From Paraburkholderia flava (lineage in GTDB: Bacteria > Pseudomonadota > Gammaproteobacteria > Burkholderiales > Burkholderiaceae), in NCBI RefSeq assembly GCF_004359985.1, contig NZ_SMRO01000001.1, positions 1,488,001 to 1,552,000 of the forward strand: a DNA stretch of 64,000 nt, in the 5' to 3' direction. Of the stretch, positions 53,041 through 61,781 are shown piece by piece. Each line of letters opens with the position of its first letter. The stretch's first letter is position 1. The position numbers and the translations under genes were made by a program. The notes beneath the pieces are model-generated. The model was not told the DNA's origin and did not search any database. It saw only the letters and a program-made list of their open reading frames with translations.

Positions 53041-53065
53041 CGCCAGCGTAACGCGAGATCACGTC

Positions 53066-54838
53066 ATGCAGCCCGCACGCGGCGCCGACACGTTCGGCTT
53101 CGAATCGACACTCGGCAAGATCGCGCGCGTGCTGACGGGTCAGTACGGCATCGAAGTCGCGTTCAGTCCCGAGGGACCGCGCGTCGAACGCGGCCGGATC
53201 GTGATTCCATCGTGGGACGTAGTTGACGAGCTCGATCGCGATGCGCTCACCGGCTATCTCGATCTGCTCGTCGCGCGCGCGAAGTATTCGGCTAACGATG
53301 CGCTCGTTTCACTCGGCAACGGCACTCACCAGAGACTCGCGCAGGTCATCGAAGACCGGCGCGTCTGCGCGCAGCTGCTCGAACGCTATCCGGGCGCGCG
53401 CTGGTTCGTTGGTCAGTTGCGCCGGCACGCCGCGCACGATGCGCGGCAACGCTGGGAAAAACTGTCGTGGCGCGACCGGCTGATCTGGCTCGTCGAACGG
53501 CGACTGTGGGACGAGACACCCGACGTCATTGAGCTGAGCCCATCGCTATCGGCAGCATTGCATGCCGTCGACGAAGCGCTCGCCACCGCGCGCACGAGCC
53601 GTTCGACGCCCGACAGCATCGCATCTGCGCGCGCGGTGATCGCGACGGTGCGCGCGCTTGCATCGACGGGCGGTGCGCACAACATGATGTTCACCGTCGG
53701 CGCGGCGGATGGCTACGACGCGGAGTCGGTCATCGCGACGTTCGATGCGCCGGATCTTCCTGCGGGCGGCGACGGCACGGCTGCCCCCGATAGCTCGACG
53801 AGCCATTCCGCCGACAACGATGCGAACGCGAACGCGAACGCGAATGCCACCACCGCAGCAGGCATGGGCCACGCGCCGCTCGGCGAGCCGACCGCTTCCG
53901 AAGGCCTCGACAACGCGCCACCCGCTCCGGATGCAATCGCACGACACGCCCGACCGCTGCTATCGATCCCACTCACAACCGAGTTCGACGTCGTCACCGA
54001 TCTAACGGGCCGAGGCGACACGCGCGACTGGCACGCACTGCGCACGCTCGCACGTGCCGAAACAGCGCCGCTGAAAGCGAAGCTCGAACGCGCGCTGAAG
54101 GCCGACGAACTCACGCACTGGAAGCGCGAACAGGAGCGCGGCGAAATCGATCGCACAGCCCTCGCACGACTCGCGCGCTCGCCGGGATATCGGACGCCGT
54201 TTCGCGTGAAGCGCGTGACGAAGGGACGCGACGCGGCCGTGACACTGCTCATCGACCGCAGCGGCTCGATGGCCGGCCGCAAGATCGAACTTGCGCGGCT
54301 ATGCGCAGCCGCGTTGTGCGATGCGCTGACGCAGCTCGGCTTCGATTCCGAAGTGCTCGGCTATAGCTCGGTCGAATCGGCGGAAATGAAGCAGTTGTAT
54401 GAACGGCGTCGCGCGGCAGGTGTCGAGATGAGCGCGTTCAATCGCACGGTCGAGCGGCTTGATCTGCAAATCTATAAGCGCTTCGGTGTCGCCGATCCAA
54501 GCGGTCTCGCCGCGCTCGAATGCGGCCACGAGAATCCCGATGGCGAAGCGCTCGCGTGGGCAGCCACGCGGCTCGCCGCGCACCGTGCGGAACGCAAGAT
54601 CCTGATGGTGCTCTCCGATGGCTATCCGGCGACCGGCGACGGAAACCCGGACGTGCTGCGCACCGATCTGCATGCACGCATCGATGCGATCGGCAGGACC
54701 GGTATCGAACTGATCGGCGTGGGGATTCTCGACGATGCGGTCGATGCGTTTTATCCGCGGAGTATTGTCGTGCGGAAGTTGCATGAGCTGCCGGGGACGG
54801 CGTTCAAGGTGTTGAGTGCGATGTTGCTGGAGCGGTGA
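53066..54838 (+). CDS. VWA-domain protein, CobT-like partner of the AAA ATPase
   Basis: 590 residues. The N-terminal ~200 residues resemble cobaltochelatase CobT-like proteins (IEVAFSPEGPRVERGRIVIP). A low-complexity Asn/Ala/Asp linker follows at ~245-270 (NDANANANANATTAAG), then a helical segment and a C-terminal VWA domain. The MIDAS motif is DRSGS (D397, S399, S401) in TLLIDRSGSMAGRKIELARL, with a later MVLSDGYPATGDG. It lies 25 bp behind the ATPase. AAA/VWA pairs of this kind insert metals or remodel complexes; no CobN is encoded nearby. Confidence 0.88.
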   Translation: MQPARGADTFGFESTLGKIARVLTGQYGIEVAFSPEGPRVERGRIVIPSWDVVDELDRDALTGYLDLLVARAKYSANDALVSLGNGTHQRLAQVIEDRRVCAQLLERYPGARWFVGQLRRHAAHDARQRWEKLSWRDRLIWLVERRLWDETPDVIELSPSLSAALHAVDEALATARTSRSTPDSIASARAVIATVRALASTGGAHNMMFTVGAADGYDAESVIATFDAPDLPAGGDGTAAPDSSTSHSADNDANANANANATTAAGMGHAPLGEPTASEGLDNAPPAPDAIARHARPLLSIPLTTEFDVVTDLTGRGDTRDWHALRTLARAETAPLKAKLERALKADELTHWKREQERGEIDRTALARLARSPGYRTPFRVKRVTKGRDAAVTLLIDRSGSMAGRKIELARLCAAALCDALTQLGFDSEVLGYSSVESAEMKQLYERRRAAGVEMSAFNRTVERLDLQIYKRFGVADPSGLAALECGHENPDGEALAWAATRLAAHRAERKILMVLSDGYPATGDGNPDVLRTDLHARIDAIGRTGIELIGVGILDDAVDAFYPRSIVVRKLHELPGTAFKVLSAMLLER

Positions 54839-54893
54839 GTTGTGTCGGGCGCAGATTGCGGGGCGCACGAACACGACCGCTTCGCGGGTACCG

Positions 54894-55232
54894 CTATCGA
54901 CCCATCGCTCCCGCTCCCGCTCCCGCTCCGGCAACAGCCACACGCCCCACTTCGCCCAGACCCGCCTGGGTATCGACATGACGGATAGCCGCCGCAGCCT
55001 GGTCGTGCTGTCGCTTCTGCAGCGCTTGCGCCAGCAGTTCGAGAAATACCGCGACGTTTGCCTGCTTGTACGCTCGCTGAAAATCGATGACCACCTCGAC
55101 AATCGCCGCATCGCGACTGGCGACGCTCAACGTACTCGCGATATGCGAACTTCCTCGCGCCAGTTCCGCCATGTAGATGTAGCGGTAGGTCACGAGGTCA
55201 GCGTCCCACTGCGTCCGTCGACTGGTTTTCAT
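54894..55232 (-). CDS. Small conserved hypothetical protein with helical core
   Basis: 112 residues from the ATG at 55232, with GAGGGAC 7 nt upstream. Middle part: LVTYRYIYMAELARGSSHIA, then AAIVEVVIDFQRAYKQANVA VFLELLAQALQKRQ-type amphipathic helices. The C-terminus is an Ala/Gly tail (AGAGAGAG) encoded by a hexamer repeat near 54906-54927. The frame is open further upstream without homology. Family unknown. It lies 70 bp after the ScpB-like gene on the same strand. Confidence 0.6.
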   Translation of the reverse strand: MKTSRRTQWDADLVTYRYIYMAELARGSSHIASTLSVASRDAAIVEVVIDFQRAYKQANVAVFLELLAQALQKRQHDQAAAAIRHVDTQAGLGEVGRVAVAGAGAGAGAMGR

Positions 55233-55302
55233 CGTGTGTCCCTCGCGCATCGGTTGCGACTTCGCGCCGGCCCTGTCCTGTTCAGCGTCGACGCGAACGA
55301 CA

Positions 55303-56100
55303 TCACTTCCCCTTGAAGACCGGCGGCCGCCGCTGCGCGAACGCATCGAGCCCTTCGCTGAAATCTTCGCTTCCACACGCCAACCGACGCAGTTCGGCGA
55401 TCTGTTCCATCGCCTGCACGGGCACCGGCTGCAAATCCTCGAGGATGCGCAACTGCTCCTTGACCGCCTGGATCGCAAGCGGTGCCTTGCCTGCGATGCC
55501 GCGCGCGAAATCGAGCGTCGTCCGTTCCAGGCGATCGCTGTCCACCAGACTGTTCACCACGCCGAACCGCTCGGCGCGCTCCGCATCGAGCGGCTTCGCG
55601 CAGAAGAACATTTCCTTCAGCACGTGGATCGGCAGGTTGTTGACGAAGCGCAGCAGACCGCTGGTCGTATAGGGCAACCCGATGTTCGCCGGTGTCATCG
55701 CAAAGCGCGCGCTACGATCCGCGATGACCAGGTCGCAACTCATCGCGAGATCGACGGCGCCGCCCCACACCGATCCCGACACCATCGCGATCACGACGCC
55801 GGGATACGCGCGCACGCGGCGCAACACGCGTTCGAGCGGCTTGCCATAGGCGACCGGATCGCGATCGTGGGCGAGTTCGCCCAGGTCGTGACCGGCGCTC
55901 CATACTTCCTGCCCCACGCCGCTCGTGAGAATGACGACCGGGATGCGCTGCGCAGCGAGTTCCACCAGACCCGCATCGAGCCCGTCGAGCAGATCTGCAC
56001 TAAGCGCATTTCGACGCGTCGGATTACTGAAGACGAGTTGACCGATCCGCTCTTCCGCGATGCTGATGGACACGGTGCAGGACGATTGTCTGCCGTTCAT
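55303..56100 (-). CDS. scpB: Methylmalonyl-CoA decarboxylase-like crotonase (ScpB/YgfG-like)
   Basis: 265 residues that follow E. coli ScpB closely: FSNPTRRNALSADLLDGL, EVWSAGHDLGELAHDRDPVA, AMVSGSVWGGAVDLAMSCDL, VIADRSARFAMTPANIGLPY, HVLKEMFFCAKPLDAERAER, GKAPLAIQAVKEQLRILED. ScpB decarboxylates methylmalonyl-CoA to propionyl-CoA. The start overlaps the stop region of the CaiB gene by 4 bp, so the two are co-translated. With the transferase and an MFS importer it could decarboxylate an activated malonate-type acid. The enzyme class is well supported, the exact substrate less so. Confidence 0.85.
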   Translation of the reverse strand: MNGRQSSCTVSISIAEERIGQLVFSNPTRRNALSADLLDGLDAGLVELAAQRIPVVILTSGVGQEVWSAGHDLGELAHDRDPVAYGKPLERVLRRVRAYPGVVIAMVSGSVWGGAVDLAMSCDLVIADRSARFAMTPANIGLPYTTSGLLRFVNNLPIHVLKEMFFCAKPLDAERAERFGVVNSLVDSDRLERTTLDFARGIAGKAPLAIQAVKEQLRILEDLQPVPVQAMEQIAELRRLACGSEDFSEGLDAFAQRRPPVFKGK

Positions 56101-57353
56101 TGCGCGACCCCCGCCGTCTGTTCCGATGTTTTCGTCGCGTCATACTCCGCCTGAAACACCGCCTTTGCATCGATCAGCGCATCGATCGTTTCGGCATCGA
56201 AGTCCGCTTCGCGCAGCACCTCCAGCGTGTGTTCGCCGAGTGCGGGCGGTGGGCGTCGATGCACTTGAGGCTCTGCATCCTCGTGTGCCGGGATGGAACT
56301 CGACATCGGCGTCATGACCTGACGCAGCGGACCGAGCGTCGGATGATCGAGCGTTTCGACCAGCCGGCAATGCAGCACCTGGGGATCGCGGAAGACTTCA
56401 TCGAGCGTGTTGATCGGCCCCGCCGGCAAACCCGCGCCGACGAACAGTTCGGTCCACTCGCGTTTGCTGCGCGTCTTCAAACGCACTTCGAGCAGCATCT
56501 TCAACTCGTCCCGATTGGCGACGCGCGCTTCGTTGGTCGCAAAACGCGGATCGTCCTGCAGGCTCGGAAGATCGAGCAGCTTGCACAGACGCAGCCACAT
56601 ATCGGTGGTGATCGGCGCGAGATTCAGCGGACCGTCCGCTGTTTCGAACACACCGTACGGCGCGATGACCGAGTGTGCGTTGCCGGTGCGACGCGGAATG
56701 TCGCCGAGACTCAGATAACGCTGGCCGTGCACACTCAGCAAGCTGACGAGACTCGCGAGCAACGACGTGCTGACATGCTGACCGCGTCCGGTGCGTTCGC
56801 GCTCGTACAACGCCGCGAGAATCGCCATCGCGAGCCACATGCCCGAACTCAGATCGCCGATTGCGGTGCCGGTCCGCGTGGGGTCGCCGTCGGGAAAACC
56901 GGTCAGGCTCATCAACCCCGAGTAGCCCTGCGCGATCTGGTCGAAACCGGGCCAGCCGCTCATCGGACCATCGGCGCCGAACGCGTTGATGCTGCCCATC
57001 ACGAGCCGCGGGTTCCGTGCGCTCAGCACGTCGTATCCGAGTCCCATGCTTTCGATGGTGCCGGGCTTGAAATTTTCGATCACGACGTCGGCGCCGTCGA
57101 TCAGGCGATGCAGCGCCGTCCGCCCATAAGCATTGCGAAAGTCGATGCACACGCCGCGCTTGTTGCGGTTGCAGGACAGGTAGTAGGTGCTCACGCCGCG
57201 ATCGAACGGCCCCCAGGTCCGGCTCATGTCGCCGCCGCCCGCGGGTTCGACCTTGATGACGTCCGCGCCGAGATCGGCCAGCACCATCGAGCAGAATGGC
57301 CCGGACAGTGCACGGCTCAAATCGACGATCTTGATTCCCGGTAACGCTTGCAT
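56097..57353 (-). CDS. CaiB/BaiF-family (class III) CoA transferase
   Basis: 418 residues from the ATG at 57353, chosen for GAGGGAGAAAAC just upstream; the frame opens at 57389. Motifs: GIKIVDLSRALSGPFCSMVL, ADLGADVIKVEPAGGGDMSR, the catalytic-Asp region near NAFGADGPMSGWPGFDQIAQ, LGDIPRRTGNAHSVIAPYGV and a C-terminal GEHTLEVLREADFDAETIDA. It transfers CoA between carboxylic acids. In this operon it should activate the acid that the MFS protein imports and the ScpB-like enzyme decarboxylates. Confidence 0.93.
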   Translation of the reverse strand: MQALPGIKIVDLSRALSGPFCSMVLADLGADVIKVEPAGGGDMSRTWGPFDRGVSTYYLSCNRNKRGVCIDFRNAYGRTALHRLIDGADVVIENFKPGTIESMGLGYDVLSARNPRLVMGSINAFGADGPMSGWPGFDQIAQGYSGLMSLTGFPDGDPTRTGTAIGDLSSGMWLAMAILAALYERERTGRGQHVSTSLLASLVSLLSVHGQRYLSLGDIPRRTGNAHSVIAPYGVFETADGPLNLAPITTDMWLRLCKLLDLPSLQDDPRFATNEARVANRDELKMLLEVRLKTRSKREWTELFVGAGLPAGPINTLDEVFRDPQVLHCRLVETLDHPTLGPLRQVMTPMSSSIPAHEDAEPQVHRRPPPALGEHTLEVLREADFDAETIDALIDAKAVFQAEYDATKTSEQTAGVAQ

Positions 57354-57398
57354 TGTTTTCTCCCTCGAATCGATAACGGTGCGGCCCAACCGGGCGCG

Positions 57399-58727
57399 CT
57401 ATTCCGGCAGTGTCTGGTGACGGGTTTCGACAGCGAGCGGCAGGATGAAAATGCCCACGACGAAAGCCGCTGCGGTCCATGCGACCGGAATGCCCAGCGA
57501 GCCCTGCCAGTGAATTGCCGCACCGAGCAGAAAGTTGACACCGGCGCCAAGAAAGCGACCCACCGATGCGTTGAACGCAAATGCAGTCGCGCGGATGCGG
57601 CCGGGATATTGCTCGGGCAGCCACAGCGAGAAGATCGCGAAATTGCCGCCGAAGAACCCTAAAAACACCAGCGACACCATGAACGGCACGAGCCCGTTCG
57701 GCATGTAGAACGCGAAACCGAACGAGAACACGATCGACGCGGCCATGCCGGCAAAGTAGACGCCGAGCGCGGCGCGCCGCCCGAGTCGTTCCGCGAGCCA
57801 CGGTGCAACGAGACAGCCGAGGATCGTCGCGAAGGCAAGAATCGCTGCGCCGATCGACGCGAGATGTACCGCGCCTTTATGGTCGATGCCTGCCCGCGTC
57901 GCGAGCGTGGTGACCGCGCTGGCCTCGTAGACCGAACCCGCCCACAAGCCGACGATCGCGACGCCGACCAGCGCCGAACTGGTCAGCGTGCGGCGCAGGT
58001 AAGCTGACGAGAAAATCTCCCGCATCGGACGCGCCGCCATCACAGGCTTCTGTGCGCTGTGCGACGCATCGCGTCGTCTGCCGGGTTCCTTGACCCTGAA
58101 CACCGTGAAGATCGCAACCAGCGCAGGCGCGAGGCCGCAGAGGAACATCGCGCGCCAGCCGTAAGTCGCGCCGACTGTGTAGTTCAGCCACGCCGCGAGA
58201 AAGAAGCCGACGTAGTAGCCCGTCTGAAGATAACCGGCGCCCATCTTGCGTCGATCCTCGGGCCAGCTTTCGGCCACATAGGTTCCGGCGAGTGCCCACT
58301 CGCCACCGACACCGATGCCGGCGATCAACCGGAACGCAGCCAGCTCCCAGACGTTGTGCGCGAATGCGGCGGCGCCGGTGAACACCGAGTAGATCAGGAT
58401 GCTGGCGGCCAGCATCTTGACCCGGCCGAAGCGGTCCGCGAGCGGCCCCCAGATGAACGACAGTCCCCAGCCGATCAGAAACAGTGCGAACAGGATCGAG
58501 CCGTACATGCCCAGATTGCCTGGCGTCGCAGCGATACCCGAGTTGGGCAACAGTTCGGTCAACGCGGGAATCAGCACGAGCGCGTAAATGACCGAGTCCA
58601 CGCCGTCCAGCACCCAGCCAGCGTAGACCGCCCAGAAGCCGCCGATCTGTTCGCGGGTGAGAGGGGTGCGACGAGGCCGGCTGCCAGGCGCAACTGCGGG
58701 TTCTGCTGTAATCATCGATGTCTCCAT
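57399..58727 (-). CDS. MFS transporter (metabolite/sugar-acid:H+ symporter type)
   Basis: 442 residues, 12 predicted membrane segments. FIWGPLADRFGRVKML is the loop 2-3 motif; AFRLIAGIGVGGEWALAGTY then VAESWPEDRRKMGAGYLQTG is the loop 4-5 region typical of the aromatic-acid/sugar-acid symporters such as NanT- and AAHS-like carriers. It probably imports an organic acid. It is the first gene of the unit with CaiB and ScpB (46 bp gap) and is divergent from LysR. Confidence 0.92.
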   Translation of the reverse strand: METSMITAEPAVAPGSRPRRTPLTREQIGGFWAVYAGWVLDGVDSVIYALVLIPALTELLPNSGIAATPGNLGMYGSILFALFLIGWGLSFIWGPLADRFGRVKMLAASILIYSVFTGAAAFAHNVWELAAFRLIAGIGVGGEWALAGTYVAESWPEDRRKMGAGYLQTGYYVGFFLAAWLNYTVGATYGWRAMFLCGLAPALVAIFTVFRVKEPGRRRDASHSAQKPVMAARPMREIFSSAYLRRTLTSSALVGVAIVGLWAGSVYEASAVTTLATRAGIDHKGAVHLASIGAAILAFATILGCLVAPWLAERLGRRAALGVYFAGMAASIVFSFGFAFYMPNGLVPFMVSLVFLGFFGGNFAIFSLWLPEQYPGRIRATAFAFNASVGRFLGAGVNFLLGAAIHWQGSLGIPVAWTAAAFVVGIFILPLAVETRHQTLPE

Positions 58728-58846
58728 ACCGGCATGCAGCGTCCGCAGCGAAACTGCGCGATGCCGTCAATGCCGAGTTCTTTTTTAGGTGTCTGCGAGT
58801 CCAGTATAAAAAGCGCACCGATAATATAAAAATATGATATTCATCT

Positions 58847-58860
58847 AATCCGATCGGATT
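58847..58860. promoter_or_regulatory. Perfect 14-bp palindrome, probable LysR site
   Basis: AATCCGATCGGATT is exactly self-complementary and fits an ATC-N6-GAT LTTR box. It lies 120 bp upstream of the MFS start and just before the lysR gene, next to the AT-rich TATAAAAATATGATATTC segment (58827-58843). Confidence 0.6.
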
Positions 58861-58891
58861 TTCTTATGGAATGACCGACGAGGAGACAGAC

Positions 58892-59812
58892 GTGGATCTG
58901 CGGCAACTTCGGTATTTCGTCAAGGTGGTGGAGCTTGGCAACGTCACGCGGGCCAGCGAGGTGCTGCATATCGCGCAGCCCGCGATCAGCCAGCAGATCC
59001 GCAATCTGGAGCAGGAACTCGGCATGCAGTTGCTGGAGCGCAGCGTGCATGGCGTCGCGCCGACAGCAGCGGGACAGACGCTCTACCGGCACGCAACCGA
59101 CCTGCTTCGGCAGGCCGACGGCACGCGCGAACTGCTGCGTCAGGATGCCGAAGTCCCCCAGGGCAAGGTGTCGGTCGGCATGCCGTCGAGCACGGCTCGG
59201 GTGCTGGCGATTCCGCTGGTCCGCACGGTTCGCGAGCGTTACCCAGGCATCGTGCTGGAACTGATCGAAGCGCCGAGCGCCGATATCGGCGCGCTGATCA
59301 ACAGCGGACGGGTAGAACTGGCCGTGGTGGTCGACCCCGTCGAGACGCATGGGATCGCAGCGCAGAAACTGCTGACTGAGGCGTTGTACCTGGTCGCGTG
59401 GCCGAAGTTTCGGATGTCGAAAGGAACGGTGACGCTCGCGGATCTGGCTCGCATGCCGCTGGTTTTGCCGAGCGCACCGAATTCAATTCGCAGTCGCGTG
59501 GATTGGGCGCTGAAAGAGGCGGGATTCGCGTGTGACATCCTGTTCGAGGCGAGCTCCACTACGCTTCTGTTTGCAGCGGTGATGGCTAAGCTGGGGGTGA
59601 CGATCCTGCCGTGGCCGGCCGCGCATGTGGAACTCGATGAACGCAAGCTCAAACTCGCCAAGGTCGATCACCGGTTGTTTTCACGTGAGCTTGCGCTGTG
59701 CTGGCATGACACGCAGTTGTTGAGTAATGCGGTGCAGAAGGTTAAGGGGACTATTCTGGAGTTGTTTGATGTGTGGGGAAGGCATCCGGTTTGGGCGGTG
59801 GGGGGTATTTGA
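58892..59812 (+). CDS. LysR-family regulator of the MFS-CaiB-ScpB unit
   Basis: 306 residues from the GTG at 58892, preceded by GAGGAGA and giving the canonical start VDLRQLRYFVKVVELGNVTR; an ATG at 58871 has no site. HTH: ASEVLHIAQPAISQQIRNLE. The effector domain contains VSVGMPSSTARVLAIPLVRT and LGVTILPWPAA, as in nitrogen-assimilation- or CbbR/NAC-like LTTRs. Divergent location and the palindrome suggest it controls the adjacent uptake/activation unit. Confidence 0.92.
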   Translation: MDLRQLRYFVKVVELGNVTRASEVLHIAQPAISQQIRNLEQELGMQLLERSVHGVAPTAAGQTLYRHATDLLRQADGTRELLRQDAEVPQGKVSVGMPSSTARVLAIPLVRTVRERYPGIVLELIEAPSADIGALINSGRVELAVVVDPVETHGIAAQKLLTEALYLVAWPKFRMSKGTVTLADLARMPLVLPSAPNSIRSRVDWALKEAGFACDILFEASSTTLLFAAVMAKLGVTILPWPAAHVELDERKLKLAKVDHRLFSRELALCWHDTQLLSNAVQKVKGTILELFDVWGRHPVWAVGGI

Positions 59813-59968
59813 GCCGTGGCCGGAGCTCTTCGAAACGAGCTATATTTTCTTCCTTAGTAATTTCAAACATGCTTAACGCTCACTACCTAACCATGGCAAA
59901 TCTCGATCACTCCATGGAACCCGCGGTTGACGTGCAACGTTGACGACCAGGCTTTCGAGGAAACGACT

Positions 59969-60343
59969 ATGGGATACGACGTCCACATCACCCGCAAGGA
60001 AAACTGGTTCGATAAAAGCGGAGCTAACATCGGTATTGACGAGTGGAAAGCGCTTGTTCTGTCCGATCCAGATATGCGTCTCGACAATGACGCGAGTGTG
60101 GTCGTGGGGGGCGGAAGTATTCTGCGCATAGACAGCGAAGGACTGGCTGTCTGGACCGCCTACGCAGAGGCAGCATCAAGTGGAACCATGGTGTGGTTTA
60201 GTTTCCGGCGAGGCAATGTAGTAGTCAAGAACCCTGATAGAGCGATTCTCGGCAAGATGTGGCATCTGGCACGGAAGCTTGACGCAAAGGTACAAGGCGA
60301 AGAGTGCGAAGTGTACGGCGCCAATGGCAGCATTATTCGCTAG
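59969..60343 (+). CDS. Small hypothetical protein, possible immunity-type fold
   Basis: 124 residues from the ATG at 59969, with GAGGAAA upstream. The start MGYDVHITRKENWFDKSGAN then IGIDEWKALVLSDPDM, and the later VVKNPDRAILGKMWHLARKL DAKVQGEE resemble a widespread family of small soluble proteins of unknown role, often found among polymorphic-toxin immunity genes. No toxin is seen next to it. GC is lower than in the neighbours. Confidence 0.7.
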   Translation: MGYDVHITRKENWFDKSGANIGIDEWKALVLSDPDMRLDNDASVVVGGGSILRIDSEGLAVWTAYAEAASSGTMVWFSFRRGNVVVKNPDRAILGKMWHLARKLDAKVQGEECEVYGANGSIIR

Positions 60344-60405
60344 TGAATTGCCACCACTCGGAAGCAACGAACCGCCAAGCGAAAAAACAAATATCGGCCC
60401 ACAAC

Positions 60406-60777
60406 ATGTCGCACGAATACCTTGTCATTTTCCAGTACCACGAGCCTGAACCGCTACGGCTATTCGAGCTCGGTGTGACCGAAGACTACGAATCGACGAC
60501 TGGAGTCTTCATCAACGCAGCGACAGCGGAAGAAGCTTTGATCTGGTGCGAGACAATCGCACAAGCGCTTCTGCGGCGCTGCAATGACGACATATCGTTG
60601 AACTGGAAGCAGTTGGGGCATAGATGCTGGATCGAGCCCGATCCCGAAAAATCGCCTTGGGGTCATTGCTTGAGCTTTTTTCTGCACGTTCAGGCAGGTG
60701 AAATGCCGAACATCCATGCAATGGGTACCCCCGCTTACATCCGTTGGCAAGATGGCCATAGCGGTTCTGCAATCTGA
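60406..60777 (+). CDS. Small hypothetical protein
   Basis: 123 residues from the ATG at 60406 (MSHEYLVIFQYHEPEPLRLF). Acidic and soluble: FINAATAEEALIWCETIAQA, RCWIEPDPEKSPWGHCLSFF. No domain recognised. It follows the gene at 59969 by 62 bp and shares its lower GC, so both may have come in together. No clear ribosome-binding site (ATCGGCCCACAAC). Confidence 0.6.
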   Translation: MSHEYLVIFQYHEPEPLRLFELGVTEDYESTTGVFINAATAEEALIWCETIAQALLRRCNDDISLNWKQLGHRCWIEPDPEKSPWGHCLSFFLHVQAGEMPNIHAMGTPAYIRWQDGHSGSAI

Positions 60778-60848
60778 AATGGAGTGCGGCCGGTCTTCAT
60801 CTGAACCAGGCCAGTCTTTGCGCAACCGCCGCACTTCAACCGTTAAAG

Positions 60849-60877
60849 TTGACATCTCCAATATCTCTGACTAAAGT
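60849..60877 (+). promoter_or_regulatory. Promoter placing transcription start at the ATG of the MarR-GNAT gene
   Basis: TTGACA (60849-60854), a 17-bp spacer and TAAAGT (60872-60877). The expected +1 is 60884-60885, which is the A of the start codon, so the mRNA should be leaderless. No Shine-Dalgarno exists upstream. Confidence 0.6.
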
Positions 60878-60881
60878 CAGA
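60866..60881. promoter_or_regulatory. MarR-type operator over the -10 box
   Basis: TCTGACT-AA-AGTCAGA is a perfect 7-bp inverted repeat, the size and symmetry typical of MarR sites. It covers the -10 box at 60872-60877, so the gene product would repress its own promoter. Confidence 0.6.
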
Positions 60882-60884
60882 TAT

Positions 60885-61769
60885 ATGAACCCATCTGACA
60901 TCCTCCAGATCCGCAGCTTCAACCGCATCGTTGCCGAAAGCATCGGCGCGCTCGACGAGCATTTCCTCGGACGAGGCCGCCCGATGGGCGAGTCACGCTT
61001 GTTGTGGGAAATCGGCGTCGAAGGTGCGGACGTCCGCACGTTACGCGCACGGCTCAATCTCGATTCAGGCTACGTCAGCCGCACATTGGCTTCGCTTGAA
61101 AAGCAAAAACTCGTCGCGATCGTCGCGCATCCGGACGATCGACGCGTACGCCAGGCTCGCTTGACGTCGGCAGGTCTTAAGGAAAGGGCCGAACTCGAGC
61201 GACTCTCCGATACAGTCGCTTCGCGCGCACTCGAACCGCTAGGCGATGAGCAGCGCAAAAAACTCGTCGCCGCCATGGCCGAAGTCGAGCGCCTGCTGCA
61301 ACCGTCTCTCGTGCAATTCACGCTCGAAGACCCGGACAGCGACGACGCACGCTGGTGCTTCGAACAGTATTTCGGCGAACTCAATACGCGCTTTGAAGCA
61401 GGATTCGACCCGTCCGCGAGTCTGTCGGCGGATGCCGACGAACTGAGAGCGCCGCAGGGTGCGTTGATCGTCGCGAGACTTCATGGAAGCCCGATCGGAT
61501 GCGTCGCGTTGAAATTCCACAAGAAGTCGCCAGCGGAACTCAAGCGGATGTGGGTCAGTTCCTCCGCGCGCGGGATGGGTGTAGGCCGCCGGTTGATCGT
61601 CGAGGCCGAGAACCATGCTCGACAAAGCAAGGTGCGCGTGATTCGCCTTGAAACAAACCGCGCGCTACGCGAGGCGATTTCGCTATATCAGCGATCTGGG
61701 TACGTCGAAGTCGAGGCATTCAACACAGAACCCTATGCACATCACTGGTTCGAAAAACGTCTAGCCTGA
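60885..61769 (+). CDS. MarR-GNAT fusion (HTH regulator with N-acetyltransferase domain)
   Basis: 294 residues from the ATG at 60885. Residues ~1-140 are a MarR wHTH: SFNRIVAESIGALDEHFLGR, RPMGESRLLWEIGVEGADVR, LNLDSGYVSRTLASLEKQKL, AHPDDRRVRQARLT (wing). Residues ~150-294 are a GNAT acetyltransferase with the acetyl-CoA loop MWVSSSARGMGVGRRLIVEA and the final ISLYQRSGYVEVEAF. The fusion suggests that acetyl-CoA or a substrate could influence DNA binding. Targets unknown besides probable self-control. Confidence 0.92.
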   Translation: MNPSDILQIRSFNRIVAESIGALDEHFLGRGRPMGESRLLWEIGVEGADVRTLRARLNLDSGYVSRTLASLEKQKLVAIVAHPDDRRVRQARLTSAGLKERAELERLSDTVASRALEPLGDEQRKKLVAAMAEVERLLQPSLVQFTLEDPDSDDARWCFEQYFGELNTRFEAGFDPSASLSADADELRAPQGALIVARLHGSPIGCVALKFHKKSPAELKRMWVSSSARGMGVGRRLIVEAENHARQSKVRVIRLETNRALREAISLYQRSGYVEVEAFNTEPYAHHWFEKRLA

Positions 61770-61781
61770 AGGCGAAAAACT

